A stretch of 64,000 nucleotides of DNA from GCA-2706205 sp964215955 (GCA_964215955.1 CAXPDR010000030.1:62001-126000); one strand, 5' to 3'. Shown: positions 48,140-57,173, counted from the stretch's first letter. Numbers and translations: made by a program. The notes: generated by a model not told the origin, from the letters alone.

Positions 48140-49612
48140 ATGACTATGACTATTATTTTAGGGAATCAATTATTTCCAGCTCACTACTATAAAAATGCAA
48201 AAGAAATTTTCATGTGCGAAGACATAGAGCTATGCACCCACTATCGATACCATAAACATAAAATAATTTTCTTTCTTGCGAGTATGAGAAACTATAGAGA
48301 TGAGTTAATTGCTACCGATAAATCAGTTTGTTATTTTACGTTGCAGAATAAGGCTCAATTCTTTAAAGCCTTAAAAGATACAGTAAAAGCTAAAAAAATA
48401 TCAAAACTAGAAATTTATGAAATTGAAGATAAATTCTTTGAAAAAAAGTTAACAGAGTTTTGCGATAAGAATTCAATTGAACTTCAAATCTTAAAGTCTC
48501 CCATGTTTTTAGTTTCAAGAAAAAGTTTTTCTGAATATAATAGTCAAACTAAAAAGCCCTTCATGAAAACCTTCTATGAAAGTTTTAGAAAAAACTCAGA
48601 AATTCTAATGGATAAGGGAGCTCCTATTGGAGGCAGGTTTAGTTTCGATCAAGAGAATCGAAAAAAAATTCCCAAGAAGTTTGATGTCATACAAAATAAA
48701 CTTGAAACTAAGTTTGATAAAAATACCAAAGATGTCATAAAACTAGTTGATAAATTCTTTCCTGAACATCCAGGTGAATCATCCAAATTTTGGATGCATG
48801 TAACTCGTAAAGGCGCACTAAAAGAGTTAGATCTATTTTTAAAACAAAAGTTTGAGTTTTTTGGTATTTATGAGGATGCAATTGATACCAGAGATCCATT
48901 TCTCTATCATAGTGTACTAAGTCCTTATATAAATATTGGCTTTCTCACTCCGGAAGAGGTTGTCAAAAAAGCCTTAAAGTGTGATGTATCAATCAATTCA
49001 AAAGAAGGCTTTATTAGACAAATAATTGGCTGGAGAGAATTTGTAAGAGGAATTTACCAAGAGTATTCAGAAGTTCAAGAAGAAAGTAATTTTTTTAATC
49101 ACCAAAATTCCCTCAAAGATAGTTGGTACACTGGAAATACTTCAATTGTTCCTTTAGATGATGCCATAAAAAAAACTTTAAGATTTGGGTATAACCATCA
49201 TATTGAAAGATTAATGATTATTTCAAATATAATGCTACTGTGTGAAATTCATCCAACTGAGGTACATAAATGGTTTATGGAAATGTATGTTGATTCTAGT
49301 GACTGGGTAATGGGGCCTAATGTTTATGGTATGGCACAGTTTAGTGATGGTGGGATCTTTGCTACCAAACCCTATATTGCGAGTTCTAATTATATTCTGA
49401 AAATGAGTCACTATAAAAAGGATGATTGGTGTGAAACTCTCGATGGTCTTTACTGGCGTTTTATTCATAAGAATCAAGATTTTTTCTCCAAGAACTATCG
49501 GATGGCCATGATGGTAAAAATGTTGAATAAAATTGATATTGAAAGAAAAAAGAGAATATTTAAATTAGCAGATGAATTTATTTCAAATCATACAATTAAG
49601 GGCCTAAATTAG
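48140..49612 (+). CDS. Deoxyribodipyrimidine photolyase-related protein (PhrB/cryptochrome-like)
   Basis: 490 residues, typical for the bacterial (6-4) photolyase-related class. The N-terminal alpha/beta domain begins TIILGNQLFPAHYY and includes FFLASMRNYRDEL. The FAD-binding helical domain includes SPYINIGFLTPEEVV, IGWREFVRGIYQ, GYNHHIERLMI and GPNVYGMAQFSDGG, all conserved. PhrB-like enzymes carry a 4Fe-4S cluster with a CxxC after MSxY; here the segment is KMSHYKKDDWCETLDGLYW. The CxxC is gone and at most one or two of four ligand Cys remain. It may be cluster-free, repairing DNA or acting as a light sensor. The start shows an extended -10 but no ribosome-binding site. Confidence 0.85.
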   Translation: MTMTIILGNQLFPAHYYKNAKEIFMCEDIELCTHYRYHKHKIIFFLASMRNYRDELIATDKSVCYFTLQNKAQFFKALKDTVKAKKISKLEIYEIEDKFFEKKLTEFCDKNSIELQILKSPMFLVSRKSFSEYNSQTKKPFMKTFYESFRKNSEILMDKGAPIGGRFSFDQENRKKIPKKFDVIQNKLETKFDKNTKDVIKLVDKFFPEHPGESSKFWMHVTRKGALKELDLFLKQKFEFFGIYEDAIDTRDPFLYHSVLSPYINIGFLTPEEVVKKALKCDVSINSKEGFIRQIIGWREFVRGIYQEYSEVQEESNFFNHQNSLKDSWYTGNTSIVPLDDAIKKTLRFGYNHHIERLMIISNIMLLCEIHPTEVHKWFMEMYVDSSDWVMGPNVYGMAQFSDGGIFATKPYIASSNYILKMSHYKKDDWCETLDGLYWRFIHKNQDFFSKNYRMAMMVKMLNKIDIERKKRIFKLADEFISNHTIKGLN

Positions 49613-49620
49613 GCCCTTTT
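49600..49620. terminator. Bidirectional terminator overlapping the photolyase stop codon
   Basis: GGGCCTAAATTAGGCCC (49600-49616) followed by TTTT. The TAG stop at 49610-49612 lies within the hairpin. The convergent choice-of-anchor B gene ends at 49631 and can also use it. Confidence 0.8.
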
Positions 49621-49630
49621 AAGTTTAGAA

Positions 49631-50830
49631 TTATAATTGAGGTCTAGTTAAATAAAGTATTCCATCAATACCAGCAACTGCAACAGTACCTGATTTAAAA
49701 TATGGAAAGATTGACCAAACACCTTCAAACTTTGCACTATCTCTACTTGGCATGGTATCCAAAAACCCTACTTCAGAAAGATTACCATTATGAATGTCCT
49801 TAAGAGATAAAATTCTCAAACCTGCATTATAGTTAGCTTGATATACATAATCGCCTTTAACATACATATTATGATCTATGGCCTTAGAATTATGAGTATA
49901 TACAGCAAAATCCTTTGGATTTTCTAAATCAGAAAAATCCCAAATAAATGTCTTTGTATTTACTCCAAATCTTTGCTCATCTAGCTCATCACCAAGTAAA
50001 AAATATTTATGATCTTCTGTTAACCAGCCTTGATGTGTATATTTAACTCCATCATAACTTGCAGCGCTAATTTGGTATGGTTTATTTTTATCAGTGACAT
50101 CAACAATATTTACAGTATCCTCATTGCTTGAAACACAAATTTCTCTTCCTAGGTACCTCGCATCTTGCCCCTTATATATCACACATTGAACATCATGAGT
50201 GTAGGCATCTCCATGTTTTCTAGGTATTTCATAAACACCTCTTCCGACACAATTTAAAAATTTTGGAGCAAGCGGATTTCTAAGATCCATGATGTGTAAA
50301 CCACCATCACAAGTTGATGTTCCAACAGCATAACCATAGCCACTTTCTTCATTTATAAAAATATTATGAGCATTTCCAAAGTCTCTGTATCTATGATCTG
50401 CTTTTAATTCAACTACCTTTCCACCGTTTAGTTCTCTTAATCGGTGAAGATCAATAACTTGCATTCCGTGAGACCATGCTTCACTTACAATGAATGCATA
50501 GTGCTTATAGATTTTCATATCACGCCAAGTAGAAGAAGTCGTAGCCGTTTTCATATCTGCAAGATGAATTGGATTCGTAGGATCAGTAACATCAACAAAA
50601 GACGTCTTACTATCTAACCCCATAATTGCATATTCTTTTCCAGTTGTAGGATCGGTCCATCCCCAAATATCGTTTCCTTTTTTCGCCCTTAAAGCTCCAA
50701 CTTTTAGATTTAATGCTCCAGAAAGAGTAACATTTGGTGAATGAGAAATAGTAACCTCATTTGTTACTATATCACTTGCCATTAGTGGTATACTCATTAA
50801 GCCAGCAAGAAAAATACTTATAACTTTCAT
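49631..50830 (-). CDS. Choice-of-anchor B family protein (LVIVD-type repeats), secreted
   Basis: 399 residues from the ATG at 50830 after GGAGTTTGATT, signal peptide MKVISIFLAGLMSIPLMA. The body is a beta-propeller-like series of repeats with phrases such as YAIMGLDSKTSFVDVTDPTNP, GMQVIDLHRLREL, SCDGGLHIMDLRNPLAP, DTVNIVDVTDKNKP and AGLRILSLKDIH. That is the pattern of LVIVD/choice-of-anchor B proteins found in marine bacteria. Conserved DxHN-like histidines (DFGNAHNIFINEESGYGYAVG, AYTHDVQCVIYKG, DHNMYVKGDYVY) recur at repeat edges and could bind metal. Function in the family is unknown; it is probably periplasmic or at the surface. No anchor domain is seen at the C-terminus. Confidence 0.82.
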   Translation of the reverse strand: MKVISIFLAGLMSIPLMASDIVTNEVTISHSPNVTLSGALNLKVGALRAKKGNDIWGWTDPTTGKEYAIMGLDSKTSFVDVTDPTNPIHLADMKTATTSSTWRDMKIYKHYAFIVSEAWSHGMQVIDLHRLRELNGGKVVELKADHRYRDFGNAHNIFINEESGYGYAVGTSTCDGGLHIMDLRNPLAPKFLNCVGRGVYEIPRKHGDAYTHDVQCVIYKGQDARYLGREICVSSNEDTVNIVDVTDKNKPYQISAASYDGVKYTHQGWLTEDHKYFLLGDELDEQRFGVNTKTFIWDFSDLENPKDFAVYTHNSKAIDHNMYVKGDYVYQANYNAGLRILSLKDIHNGNLSEVGFLDTMPSRDSAKFEGVWSIFPYFKSGTVAVAGIDGILYLTRPQL

Positions 50831-50970
50831 AATCAAACTCCATTTTAATTATTAATGATTAATTATCTCCCAAAACCCAATTTAATACTAATATTGTTAG
50901 AACTTGTAAGAAGCATTACAAGACAAATCCTTACTTAATCAGCTACCATTAGAACAAATGGAGAAATATT

Positions 50971-51909
50971 ATGAAGTTATTATTCTTGATTCTTTTATTC
51001 AGTTTTAATGCATTTGCAAACGGCATAGATTTCAAGTCTCACTTTTTCGTTAATGGAAAAAAAGTGGAAGGTATGAAACATATGATGGTCATGCCTAATA
51101 AACCAACTCTTATTGAAATGTACTTTACGGATCCAAGAACAAATGAAGTCTATAAAGATTTTAAGATTATGCATGGAAAATACATGCATATGGTTATCGC
51201 TAATAAAGATTTAAGCGTTTTTAAACATATTCATCCATACTTTGATCCTATCACAGGACGTTTTGCTATAACTGTTAATATGCCTTACTCAGATCCTGAC
51301 AACCAAGATGCTGTTACAACCCTAAAAACACCGGGAATGTATATGGTGATGGCCGATGTTATTGTTGCTGGAATTGGGATGAGAATGGATCATGCCATGG
51401 TTCATGTAATGGGGCAAAATACCACAAGGGCGTTACAAGCAGATCCCGCACAAAATGGAGTAATTACAAAATACTTTTATAGAGATACTGAAAGTACTCC
51501 TACTTATAAAGCGGTTTTTAAAAAGAATACTATTAGCGGTTGCTCTGGAAATATTGTTCAGTTTGAAATTGAAATGTTTAGTTTAGTAAATGGACAATAT
51601 CTTCCAATGCTTGATTTTCAACCATGGTTAAGTGAGGCAGCTCACTCAGTTTGGTTAAGTGAAAATTATATGAATCATATGCACCACAAAATGCCTTTTG
51701 CTCATATGCATAGTCCATTCATGATGGATGACGATGATGATCCTACTAATGATAGGGTTTTCGATCATATCTTAAGATTTAATTTTCATGATCAAAAAGT
51801 GATGCTACCAGGCTTACAAAAAATTTGGATTCAATTCAAACACCAAGATAAAATAATGAAAATACCTTTTATCTTTGAATACTCACCAGAAGAGATTCAA
51901 GGCTGTTAG
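50971..51909 (+). CDS. Met/His-rich exported protein, possible copper-binding
   Basis: 312 residues, GGAGAAATATT upstream, signal peptide MKLLFLILLFSFNAFA. The N-terminal strand-rich domain contains IMHGKYMHMVIANKDLSVFKHIHPYF, a pattern shared by periplasmic proteins annotated as heavy-metal or copper associated (HGK-x-MH...F-x-HIHP). Later stretches are strikingly rich in Met and His: GMRMDHAMVHVMG and SENYMNHMHHKMPFAHMHSPFMM, next to an acidic DDDDDPTNDR loop. Two Cys (SGCSG and terminal GC) may pair. Copper or other soft-metal binding is likely but unproven. It is divergent from the choice-of-anchor B gene, so the two may be co-regulated. Confidence 0.6.
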   Translation: MKLLFLILLFSFNAFANGIDFKSHFFVNGKKVEGMKHMMVMPNKPTLIEMYFTDPRTNEVYKDFKIMHGKYMHMVIANKDLSVFKHIHPYFDPITGRFAITVNMPYSDPDNQDAVTTLKTPGMYMVMADVIVAGIGMRMDHAMVHVMGQNTTRALQADPAQNGVITKYFYRDTESTPTYKAVFKKNTISGCSGNIVQFEIEMFSLVNGQYLPMLDFQPWLSEAAHSVWLSENYMNHMHHKMPFAHMHSPFMMDDDDDPTNDRVFDHILRFNFHDQKVMLPGLQKIWIQFKHQDKIMKIPFIFEYSPEEIQGC

Positions 51910-51913
51910 AATT

Positions 51914-52870
51914 TCAAAAGTTGCCAAATACTGCCTGTATTTTTGCATTTAAAAAAGCTGTTCTCAGGAAATCATTTTCTGCAAGGAAAGAAAAGCCTGG
52001 AGTTAATTCGAAAAAAATCCATTTTTTATATAAATTTCTTCTATAGGATGAATAAACTTCGTGCCCATAAATCGCATAGGTTTTAGGTTTATTAGTAAAC
52101 CTTGTTCTGATGTTATAACTTATACTTTGATTATCATCTATGAGATAATTTAATGTTGGTCCATGTGAGGAAGATAAAAAATTCTCATCATCTTTCCATT
52201 GAAACTTATTATTATAGCGAAAACCAAGCACATTCGTTAATTTTCTTTTAACATTCAGATCGGTATAGTTGAAAAGACCTGCTTGATCCTCAATTAAAAC
52301 TTTATTCACAACCCTAAACTCTGTTTCACCAAAATAAAAACTTCTTCTGCCTCTGGCCTGACTAAATATAATTGGCGGATTTTGAACCTTTACACCGGAA
52401 TCCGCCGAGAGACTCCAGAACTTTTTTTGTTCTCTTAAAAATCCTAAAGATGCTCTATATACAACATCCTCAATTCCTTCCTCTACATCACTCGTCCCAC
52501 TACTACTCTCTTTGTTCTCTAGAGTATCATCATCTTCCTCTGACTTGGTAGTTAGCTTAAAATGAAGTTTTCTTTCTAAATTTTTTAGCCTCACCTTCAC
52601 ATCAAAATCAGGCTCTAGACTTGGCTCAGAGTATTCTCGGTTGCGAGAAGCATACTCGAATTTAATATGACTTCCATTATCCTCCTCTAGATCACGCTCT
52701 TCTCCAAAGAAAGAGTCTACCTTATTTGTAGCTGAGAATAAATTATTAGATATTTTCTCCTGAGCAAGGTCCAGGGAACTTGAACCAAAAAACGTAGAAC
52801 TCTCTTGTGAGAAAGCAAAATTCGAGCTTAAGAGAACTAAAGTAATTGAGATAATTTTAAATTGACTCAT
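51914..52870 (-). CDS. Outer-membrane protein, probable beta-barrel
   Basis: The start is placed at 52870 (MSQFKIISITLVLLSSNFAFS), which gives the best signal peptide, although no ribosome-binding site is visible; 318 residues. The first 130 mature residues are charged with acidic low-complexity segments (KSEEDDDTLENKESSSG). The remainder alternates as strands (SFYFGETEFRVVNKVLI, GFRYNNKFQWKDDENF, SYNIRTRFTN) and ends FLNAKIQAVFGNF with terminal Phe, fitting a barrel of perhaps 12 strands. No family recognised. It lies convergent to the Met/His-rich gene with 4 bases between stops. Confidence 0.6.
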   Translation of the reverse strand: MSQFKIISITLVLLSSNFAFSQESSTFFGSSSLDLAQEKISNNLFSATNKVDSFFGEERDLEEDNGSHIKFEYASRNREYSEPSLEPDFDVKVRLKNLERKLHFKLTTKSEEDDDTLENKESSSGTSDVEEGIEDVVYRASLGFLREQKKFWSLSADSGVKVQNPPIIFSQARGRRSFYFGETEFRVVNKVLIEDQAGLFNYTDLNVKRKLTNVLGFRYNNKFQWKDDENFLSSSHGPTLNYLIDDNQSISYNIRTRFTNKPKTYAIYGHEVYSSYRRNLYKKWIFFELTPGFSFLAENDFLRTAFLNAKIQAVFGNF

Positions 52871-53044
52871 AACAAAAAAGGTTTTGCCAGATTCTGAACT
52901 AAAAGTACAGGTCAAATAAGATATTTCAGACTTTAAAACCTTAAAATTAAAAGGGTTATAAGTAAGGTTGTTTAAGACTTCTAGAATTGAATATATGTGA
53001 AAATTTGATAGAAATGACTGATTAAATTTTTCAAAGGAATAATT

Positions 53045-55027
53045 ATGAAGTCATTAGTACTTTTGATTATGATTTGCAGTCTAAATGTATTTGCGAAATC
53101 ACATTCACTTAACTCTCCTCAAGGAGGTCTAGAGCTTTCCGTATCGACTCTCAAAGGTCGACTTTACTACAGCCTTAAAAAGAATAATGTTGTTGTCATA
53201 AGAAAATCTCTTCTAGGAAATAAATTAAGAGGCATTGATTTAACTAATAATTTAAAAATTAAATCTGTAAAAAATTATCAAAATAGATCTGAGTGGAATA
53301 TGATTTGGGGTGAGTTCGAAACAGTAAAGGATCATCACAATGGAATGAAGCTCATGGTTACCAATGGTAATGTTGATATGAATATTGATTTCAGACTTTA
53401 CCCGGATGGACTAGCTTTCAGATATGAGTTTCCAAAACAACCAAACCTAAACCATTTTGAAGTTATAGATGAAAGTACAGAATTTAGATTAAAAAGAAAT
53501 GATGAAGCTTGGTGGATCCCAGCATTCCAAGATAATAGATACGAATATCTGTACAATAAAAGCGTAATTCCAAACTTAGATGTTGTTCATACTCCATTGA
53601 CAGTTGAAAAGGTTAATGGACCTGTTGTTTCTTTCCACGAAGCAAGACTTATTAATTATTCTTCATACGCATTAAAAAGAACAAATCCAGATACTTTAAA
53701 AGTAGATCTATATCCTTGGGCAAATACTGACACTAGAGTGTATGGAAAAACACCACTTAACTCTTCTTGGAGAACTGTCCAGGTAGCAATTAATCCTGCA
53801 AAATTAGTAGAATCGACTATGATCCTAAACTTAAATGATCCAGCAGATGAAACAATTGATTACTCATACCTGCATACAGGAAAGTATGTTGGAGTTTGGT
53901 GGGAGATTCATTTAGGTCAATCAACTTTTGGAAGTGGTCCAAGACAAGGGGCAACTAACGATAATGTTAAAAAATATATTGATTTCGCTGCCAAACATGG
54001 ATTTCAAGGAGTTTTAGTAGAAGGATGGAATAAAGGATGGGACGGTGACTGGATTAGTAATGGAGACATCTTTATTTTTGACGAGCCATATGACCATTAT
54101 GACTTTGCAGGACTTTCCAAGTATGCCCTAGACAGAAATGTCAGTCTAGTTGGTCACCATGAAACAAGTGCTTCAATTAGAAATTATGAAAACCAACTAG
54201 ATAGAGCTTATGGATTTTTAAATAAGCATGGGGTTAAAGCAGTTAAAACAGGTTATGTAGGAACAAGGCTCAATAAAAAAGAATGGCACCACGGACAATT
54301 TGGAGTTAATCACTACACTAAGGCCATGAGAAAAGGGCATGATTCAGAAGTGATGATGATTGTACACGAACCGATTAAGCAGACCGGACTTAGAAGAACT
54401 TATCCAAACTTAATGAGTTCAGAAGGTGTTAGAGGTCAAGAATACAATGCTTGGGGAAAACCAGGAAATACACCTGCCCACACAACAATTGTTCCATTTA
54501 CAAGATCATTAGCAGGACCAGTTGATTTCACACCAGGAACGATGGACGTTCTATATAATGATTGGAGGCCTGATTCGAGAGTCCCAACAACAATTGCAAA
54601 ACAACTTGCTCTATATGTCATCATTTACTCTCCATGGCAGATGTTATCTGATTTAGTTGAAAATTATGAAGCAAGACCGGATGCTTTTGAATTCTTAAAA
54701 GCAGTACCGACAAATTGGTCAAAAACGGTAGGTCTAAATAGTAAAATTGGTGAATTTGCCACAATCGCTAGAAAAGATAGAAACTCAGATAACTGGTATC
54801 TTGGTTCTATTACTAATGAAAATGGAAGAATTATTAATATCGATTTAGACTTTTTAGACGAGGGTGCTACTTATAAAGTTAAAGGCTATCAGGATGCAAG
54901 AGGAGCAAGCTGGCTTTATAATCCACATGCTCTTGAAACCTATGAAACGACAGTAAGCGCTGGGGATAGTTTTGATCTTTATCTAGCTCCAGGTGGTGGA
55001 GTAGCTTTGGAGTTTATTAAACAATAA
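53045..55027 (+). CDS. Glycoside hydrolase family 97 (alpha-glucosidase-type, SusB-like)
   Basis: 660 residues with signal peptide MKSLVLLIMICSLNVFA and AAAGGAATAATT upstream. Typical GH97 order: N-terminal beta-super-sandwich (SPQGGLELSVSTLKGRLYYSL, DFRLYPDGLAFRYEFP), TIM barrel (VGVWWEIHLGQSTFG, GFQGVLVEGWNKGWDGDW, LVGHHETSASIRN) and C-terminal beta-sheet domain. The metal/acid-base region VHEPIKQTGLRRTYPNLMSSEGVRGQEYNAW is intact. KAVKTGYVG has Gly where retaining alpha-galactosidases of the family carry the Asp nucleophile, which points to the inverting alpha-glucosidase subgroup. It is predicted to cut alpha-glucans in the periplasm. Its stop overlaps the start of a DUF2391 gene. Confidence 0.9.
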   Translation: MKSLVLLIMICSLNVFAKSHSLNSPQGGLELSVSTLKGRLYYSLKKNNVVVIRKSLLGNKLRGIDLTNNLKIKSVKNYQNRSEWNMIWGEFETVKDHHNGMKLMVTNGNVDMNIDFRLYPDGLAFRYEFPKQPNLNHFEVIDESTEFRLKRNDEAWWIPAFQDNRYEYLYNKSVIPNLDVVHTPLTVEKVNGPVVSFHEARLINYSSYALKRTNPDTLKVDLYPWANTDTRVYGKTPLNSSWRTVQVAINPAKLVESTMILNLNDPADETIDYSYLHTGKYVGVWWEIHLGQSTFGSGPRQGATNDNVKKYIDFAAKHGFQGVLVEGWNKGWDGDWISNGDIFIFDEPYDHYDFAGLSKYALDRNVSLVGHHETSASIRNYENQLDRAYGFLNKHGVKAVKTGYVGTRLNKKEWHHGQFGVNHYTKAMRKGHDSEVMMIVHEPIKQTGLRRTYPNLMSSEGVRGQEYNAWGKPGNTPAHTTIVPFTRSLAGPVDFTPGTMDVLYNDWRPDSRVPTTIAKQLALYVIIYSPWQMLSDLVENYEARPDAFEFLKAVPTNWSKTVGLNSKIGEFATIARKDRNSDNWYLGSITNENGRIINIDLDFLDEGATYKVKGYQDARGASWLYNPHALETYETTVSAGDSFDLYLAPGGGVALEFIKQ

Positions 55028-55419
55028 TGAAGCAACTTAATTTAGAAGATATTATTCAAGTTTGTATAGGGTCAATTATATTGGCCCTTCCTATTGCTTT
55101 TACAGAAGAAGCATGGAAAATGAGTACAAGCTTACCGGCCTTCAAAGTTATTCTCATTTTTATAACTTCAATTTTACTTGATGCTTGCTTCATTTTCTAT
55201 GGAGTCTATGAAGCAAACATCAAAGATAAGTATATAAAGTTCAGTAGTAGGATTATTGTTAACTACGCCATCACTTTTATTACCGTCAGCTATATTTTAT
55301 GGTTACTTGACATCTATAATACGCATACAAGTGCGTATGATATGTTAGCAAAAACCATAATCGTATCTTTTCCGGCTTCGCTAAGTGGTGCCATTGTAGA
55401 TAGCTTCGATAAAGAGTAA
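55027..55419 (+). CDS. DUF2391-like integral membrane protein
   Basis: 130 residues. The ATG overlaps the GH97 stop (TAATG), so translation is coupled. The segment QVCIGSIILALPIAFTEEAWKM carries the ALPxxxTEExW pattern of DUF2391/TIGR02587 membrane proteins. Four membrane spans are likely (SIILALPIAF, FKVILIFITSILLDACFIFYGV, IIVNYAITFITVSYILWLL, IIVSFPASLSGAIV). Full-length members are about twice this size or are short halves like this one. The biochemical role is unknown. Its pairing with a periplasmic GH97 is odd and may only reflect operon packing. Confidence 0.65.
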   Translation: MKQLNLEDIIQVCIGSIILALPIAFTEEAWKMSTSLPAFKVILIFITSILLDACFIFYGVYEANIKDKYIKFSSRIIVNYAITFITVSYILWLLDIYNTHTSAYDMLAKTIIVSFPASLSGAIVDSFDKE

Positions 55420-55423
55420 ACAC

Positions 55424-56503
55424 CTACTTTGCATCTGAAACATAAAGCTTATTAGTAACAGTTTTTACAGGTAACATTTGTAGCAGAAAACTTTCAATTA
55501 GTTTTCTATCAGCTTTATGCTTTACAGTACCGGATACTTCAACTTTATCTCCTAAAAGACTGATGGAAATAAACTTTGCCCCTTCAAATAACCGTTTAAC
55601 TTTAGCTTCAAAAACTTTAGCTCTATTAACTGTTGCCTTAACCTTTTTTGGAGCAAAACTTACTTCACAGATAACTTTATCAATACCAGTCTGTTTCTTA
55701 GTGAAATCGGCTATCTTTAGCATTTCTTTTTGAGACTTAGCTTGCCCTAGAAGGGTGGCTGTTCTATTTTCAACTTTTACTGATATCGTCTTTTTTAAAT
55801 CACCAAACTTTTTACTTATATAAAAATTAATTTTTCGTTCGAGTTCAGTATTAGAATTAATCAAGTCATTTTCAACAGTAATATTTTTACTGATAATTTT
55901 TTTGACTCCAGGTATTCTAGAAGTTTCGATCTCTAACTTTTCTTTTTGAAATATGTTTTTAACTTTTCCTTTTAAAAACACAAACCCATCAATTATTTTA
56001 ATTTTTACTTTACCAAAATGCCCAAGCAGTTTTAAGTGAGCATTAATCATAGTTCCCAGTTTTTTATCAGCTGTCGTTTTACCAAGAACAGACTTTTTAG
56101 CCTTCATTGTTTCAATAATTAGGTCAATTAATTGATCCTGTTCCCTAGGCCAGGCAAAAACACCTCTAAACCCACGACTGTATAAAGAGATGAAAAAAGA
56201 TTCTTCTTTTTTTGTCCTTGATAGATAATAGAGAGGAAATAATCCAAAATTTTTGACAAAATTATTGATTGTTTTCTCAAAATTATTAGAAACCTTCATT
56301 TCATCTAATATAATTGCTACTGTTTCTCCTTGAACTGCACCCGGCAGCCCACGGAGATCAGTAAAAATAAGATCTAAATTATATTTCTTCTCTATACCTT
56401 CAAATTTATCTTTTAAAGAAGAATCCCCTACAATAACGATATTAGGTTTTTTATAGGAGTACTTTCTTAATGTTTTTTCTGAATGACTATTCTGTATATT
56501 CAT
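55424..56503 (-). CDS. Receiver-like domain fused to three BON domains
   Basis: 359 residues and no signal peptide. Residues 20-135 (NIVIVGDSSLKDKFEGIEKKY...VAIILDEMKVSNN...FRGVFAWPREQDQLIDLIIETM) have the strand-helix order of a receiver domain, but the phospho-acceptor site reads ILDEMK and may be degenerate. Three BON repeats follow: about 150-215 (LLGHFGKVKIKIIDGFVFLKGKVKN), 220-285 (ISVKVENRTATLLGQAKSQ) and 300-359 (FISISLLGDKVEVSGTVKHKADRKLIESFL). BON domains bind lipids or membranes and often occur in stress proteins. It is last in an operon with L25/Ctc-like and HPF-like genes, which points to stress physiology. This combination is unfamiliar to me. Confidence 0.6.
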   Translation of the reverse strand: MNIQNSHSEKTLRKYSYKKPNIVIVGDSSLKDKFEGIEKKYNLDLIFTDLRGLPGAVQGETVAIILDEMKVSNNFEKTINNFVKNFGLFPLYYLSRTKKEESFFISLYSRGFRGVFAWPREQDQLIDLIIETMKAKKSVLGKTTADKKLGTMINAHLKLLGHFGKVKIKIIDGFVFLKGKVKNIFQKEKLEIETSRIPGVKKIISKNITVENDLINSNTELERKINFYISKKFGDLKKTISVKVENRTATLLGQAKSQKEMLKIADFTKKQTGIDKVICEVSFAPKKVKATVNRAKVFEAKVKRLFEGAKFISISLLGDKVEVSGTVKHKADRKLIESFLLQMLPVKTVTNKLYVSDAK

Positions 56504-56538
56504 TATTCACTCCTTTCCTTTATTGATTTCTTTTGTTG

Positions 56539-57162
56539 TTACCCGGTTTTTTCAAGTTTCATCTTAAAATCTTCAAGCTTTTGTTTTTCCATTTCAGTCA
56601 TAGTTTCATCATCACCAATTTCAATTTCTTTTGCTGGTGGTTTACAAATCGCTAGTAACTCATCCCCTTCCTCTTCGACTTCTACCTTTTCTGGAAGATT
56701 TAAATCGTTCAATGTAACCTTATCTCCAATGTCAATGTTATTAACATTTGTGGTTATCATACTTGGAACTGATGTTGGCTTTCCACTTACTGTCACTTCA
56801 TCTTTCATAACAACAAATACTCCACCTTTTCTCACACCAACAGGAGTTCCTTCAAAGTTCACAGGGATTTCCACCTCATTGGTTACTCCTTTTGGCATTT
56901 GCACTAAGGAAAAGTGGATGATTTCGTTCGTAACTGGATCATTCTGTACCTCAGCAAACTTAACCATCATCGTTCCCGTTTTTGATTTTATCCTGTAGAT
57001 TTCCCCACTTTTATGCAGATTCTTATTTAGTTGGTGTTTCTCCATTTTTACAGGGATACTGCTAATGCTAGGCCCATAGAGTGATCCAGGTATAAATCCC
57101 TGAGTTCTAAGGTTTTTAGTCTTCTTGTTTAAATCTCTATATTTTAAATTTAAGTTATTCAT
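56539..57162 (-). CDS. Ribosomal protein bL25/Ctc-family protein
   Basis: 207 residues, the two-domain CTC/TL5 size. The N-terminal 5S-rRNA-binding domain starts LKYRDLNKKTKNLRTQGFIPGSLYGPSISSIPVKMEK and continues HFSLVQMPKGVTNEVEIPVNFEG. The C-terminal domain follows (GGVFVVMKDEVTVSGKPTSVPSMITTNVNNIDIGDKVTLNDLNLPEKVEV). The usual L25 gene sits beside prs and pth; here it sits between an HPF-like gene and a BON-domain gene, so this may be a second, stress-induced paralogue, like Bacillus Ctc, a general stress protein. Conserved RxxGxxPxxxYG is intact. GGAGAT precedes the ATG. Confidence 0.82.
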   Translation of the reverse strand: MNNLNLKYRDLNKKTKNLRTQGFIPGSLYGPSISSIPVKMEKHQLNKNLHKSGEIYRIKSKTGTMMVKFAEVQNDPVTNEIIHFSLVQMPKGVTNEVEIPVNFEGTPVGVRKGGVFVVMKDEVTVSGKPTSVPSMITTNVNNIDIGDKVTLNDLNLPEKVEVEEEGDELLAICKPPAKEIEIGDDETMTEMEKQKLEDFKMKLEKTG

Positions 57163-57173
57163 AAAATCTCCTT

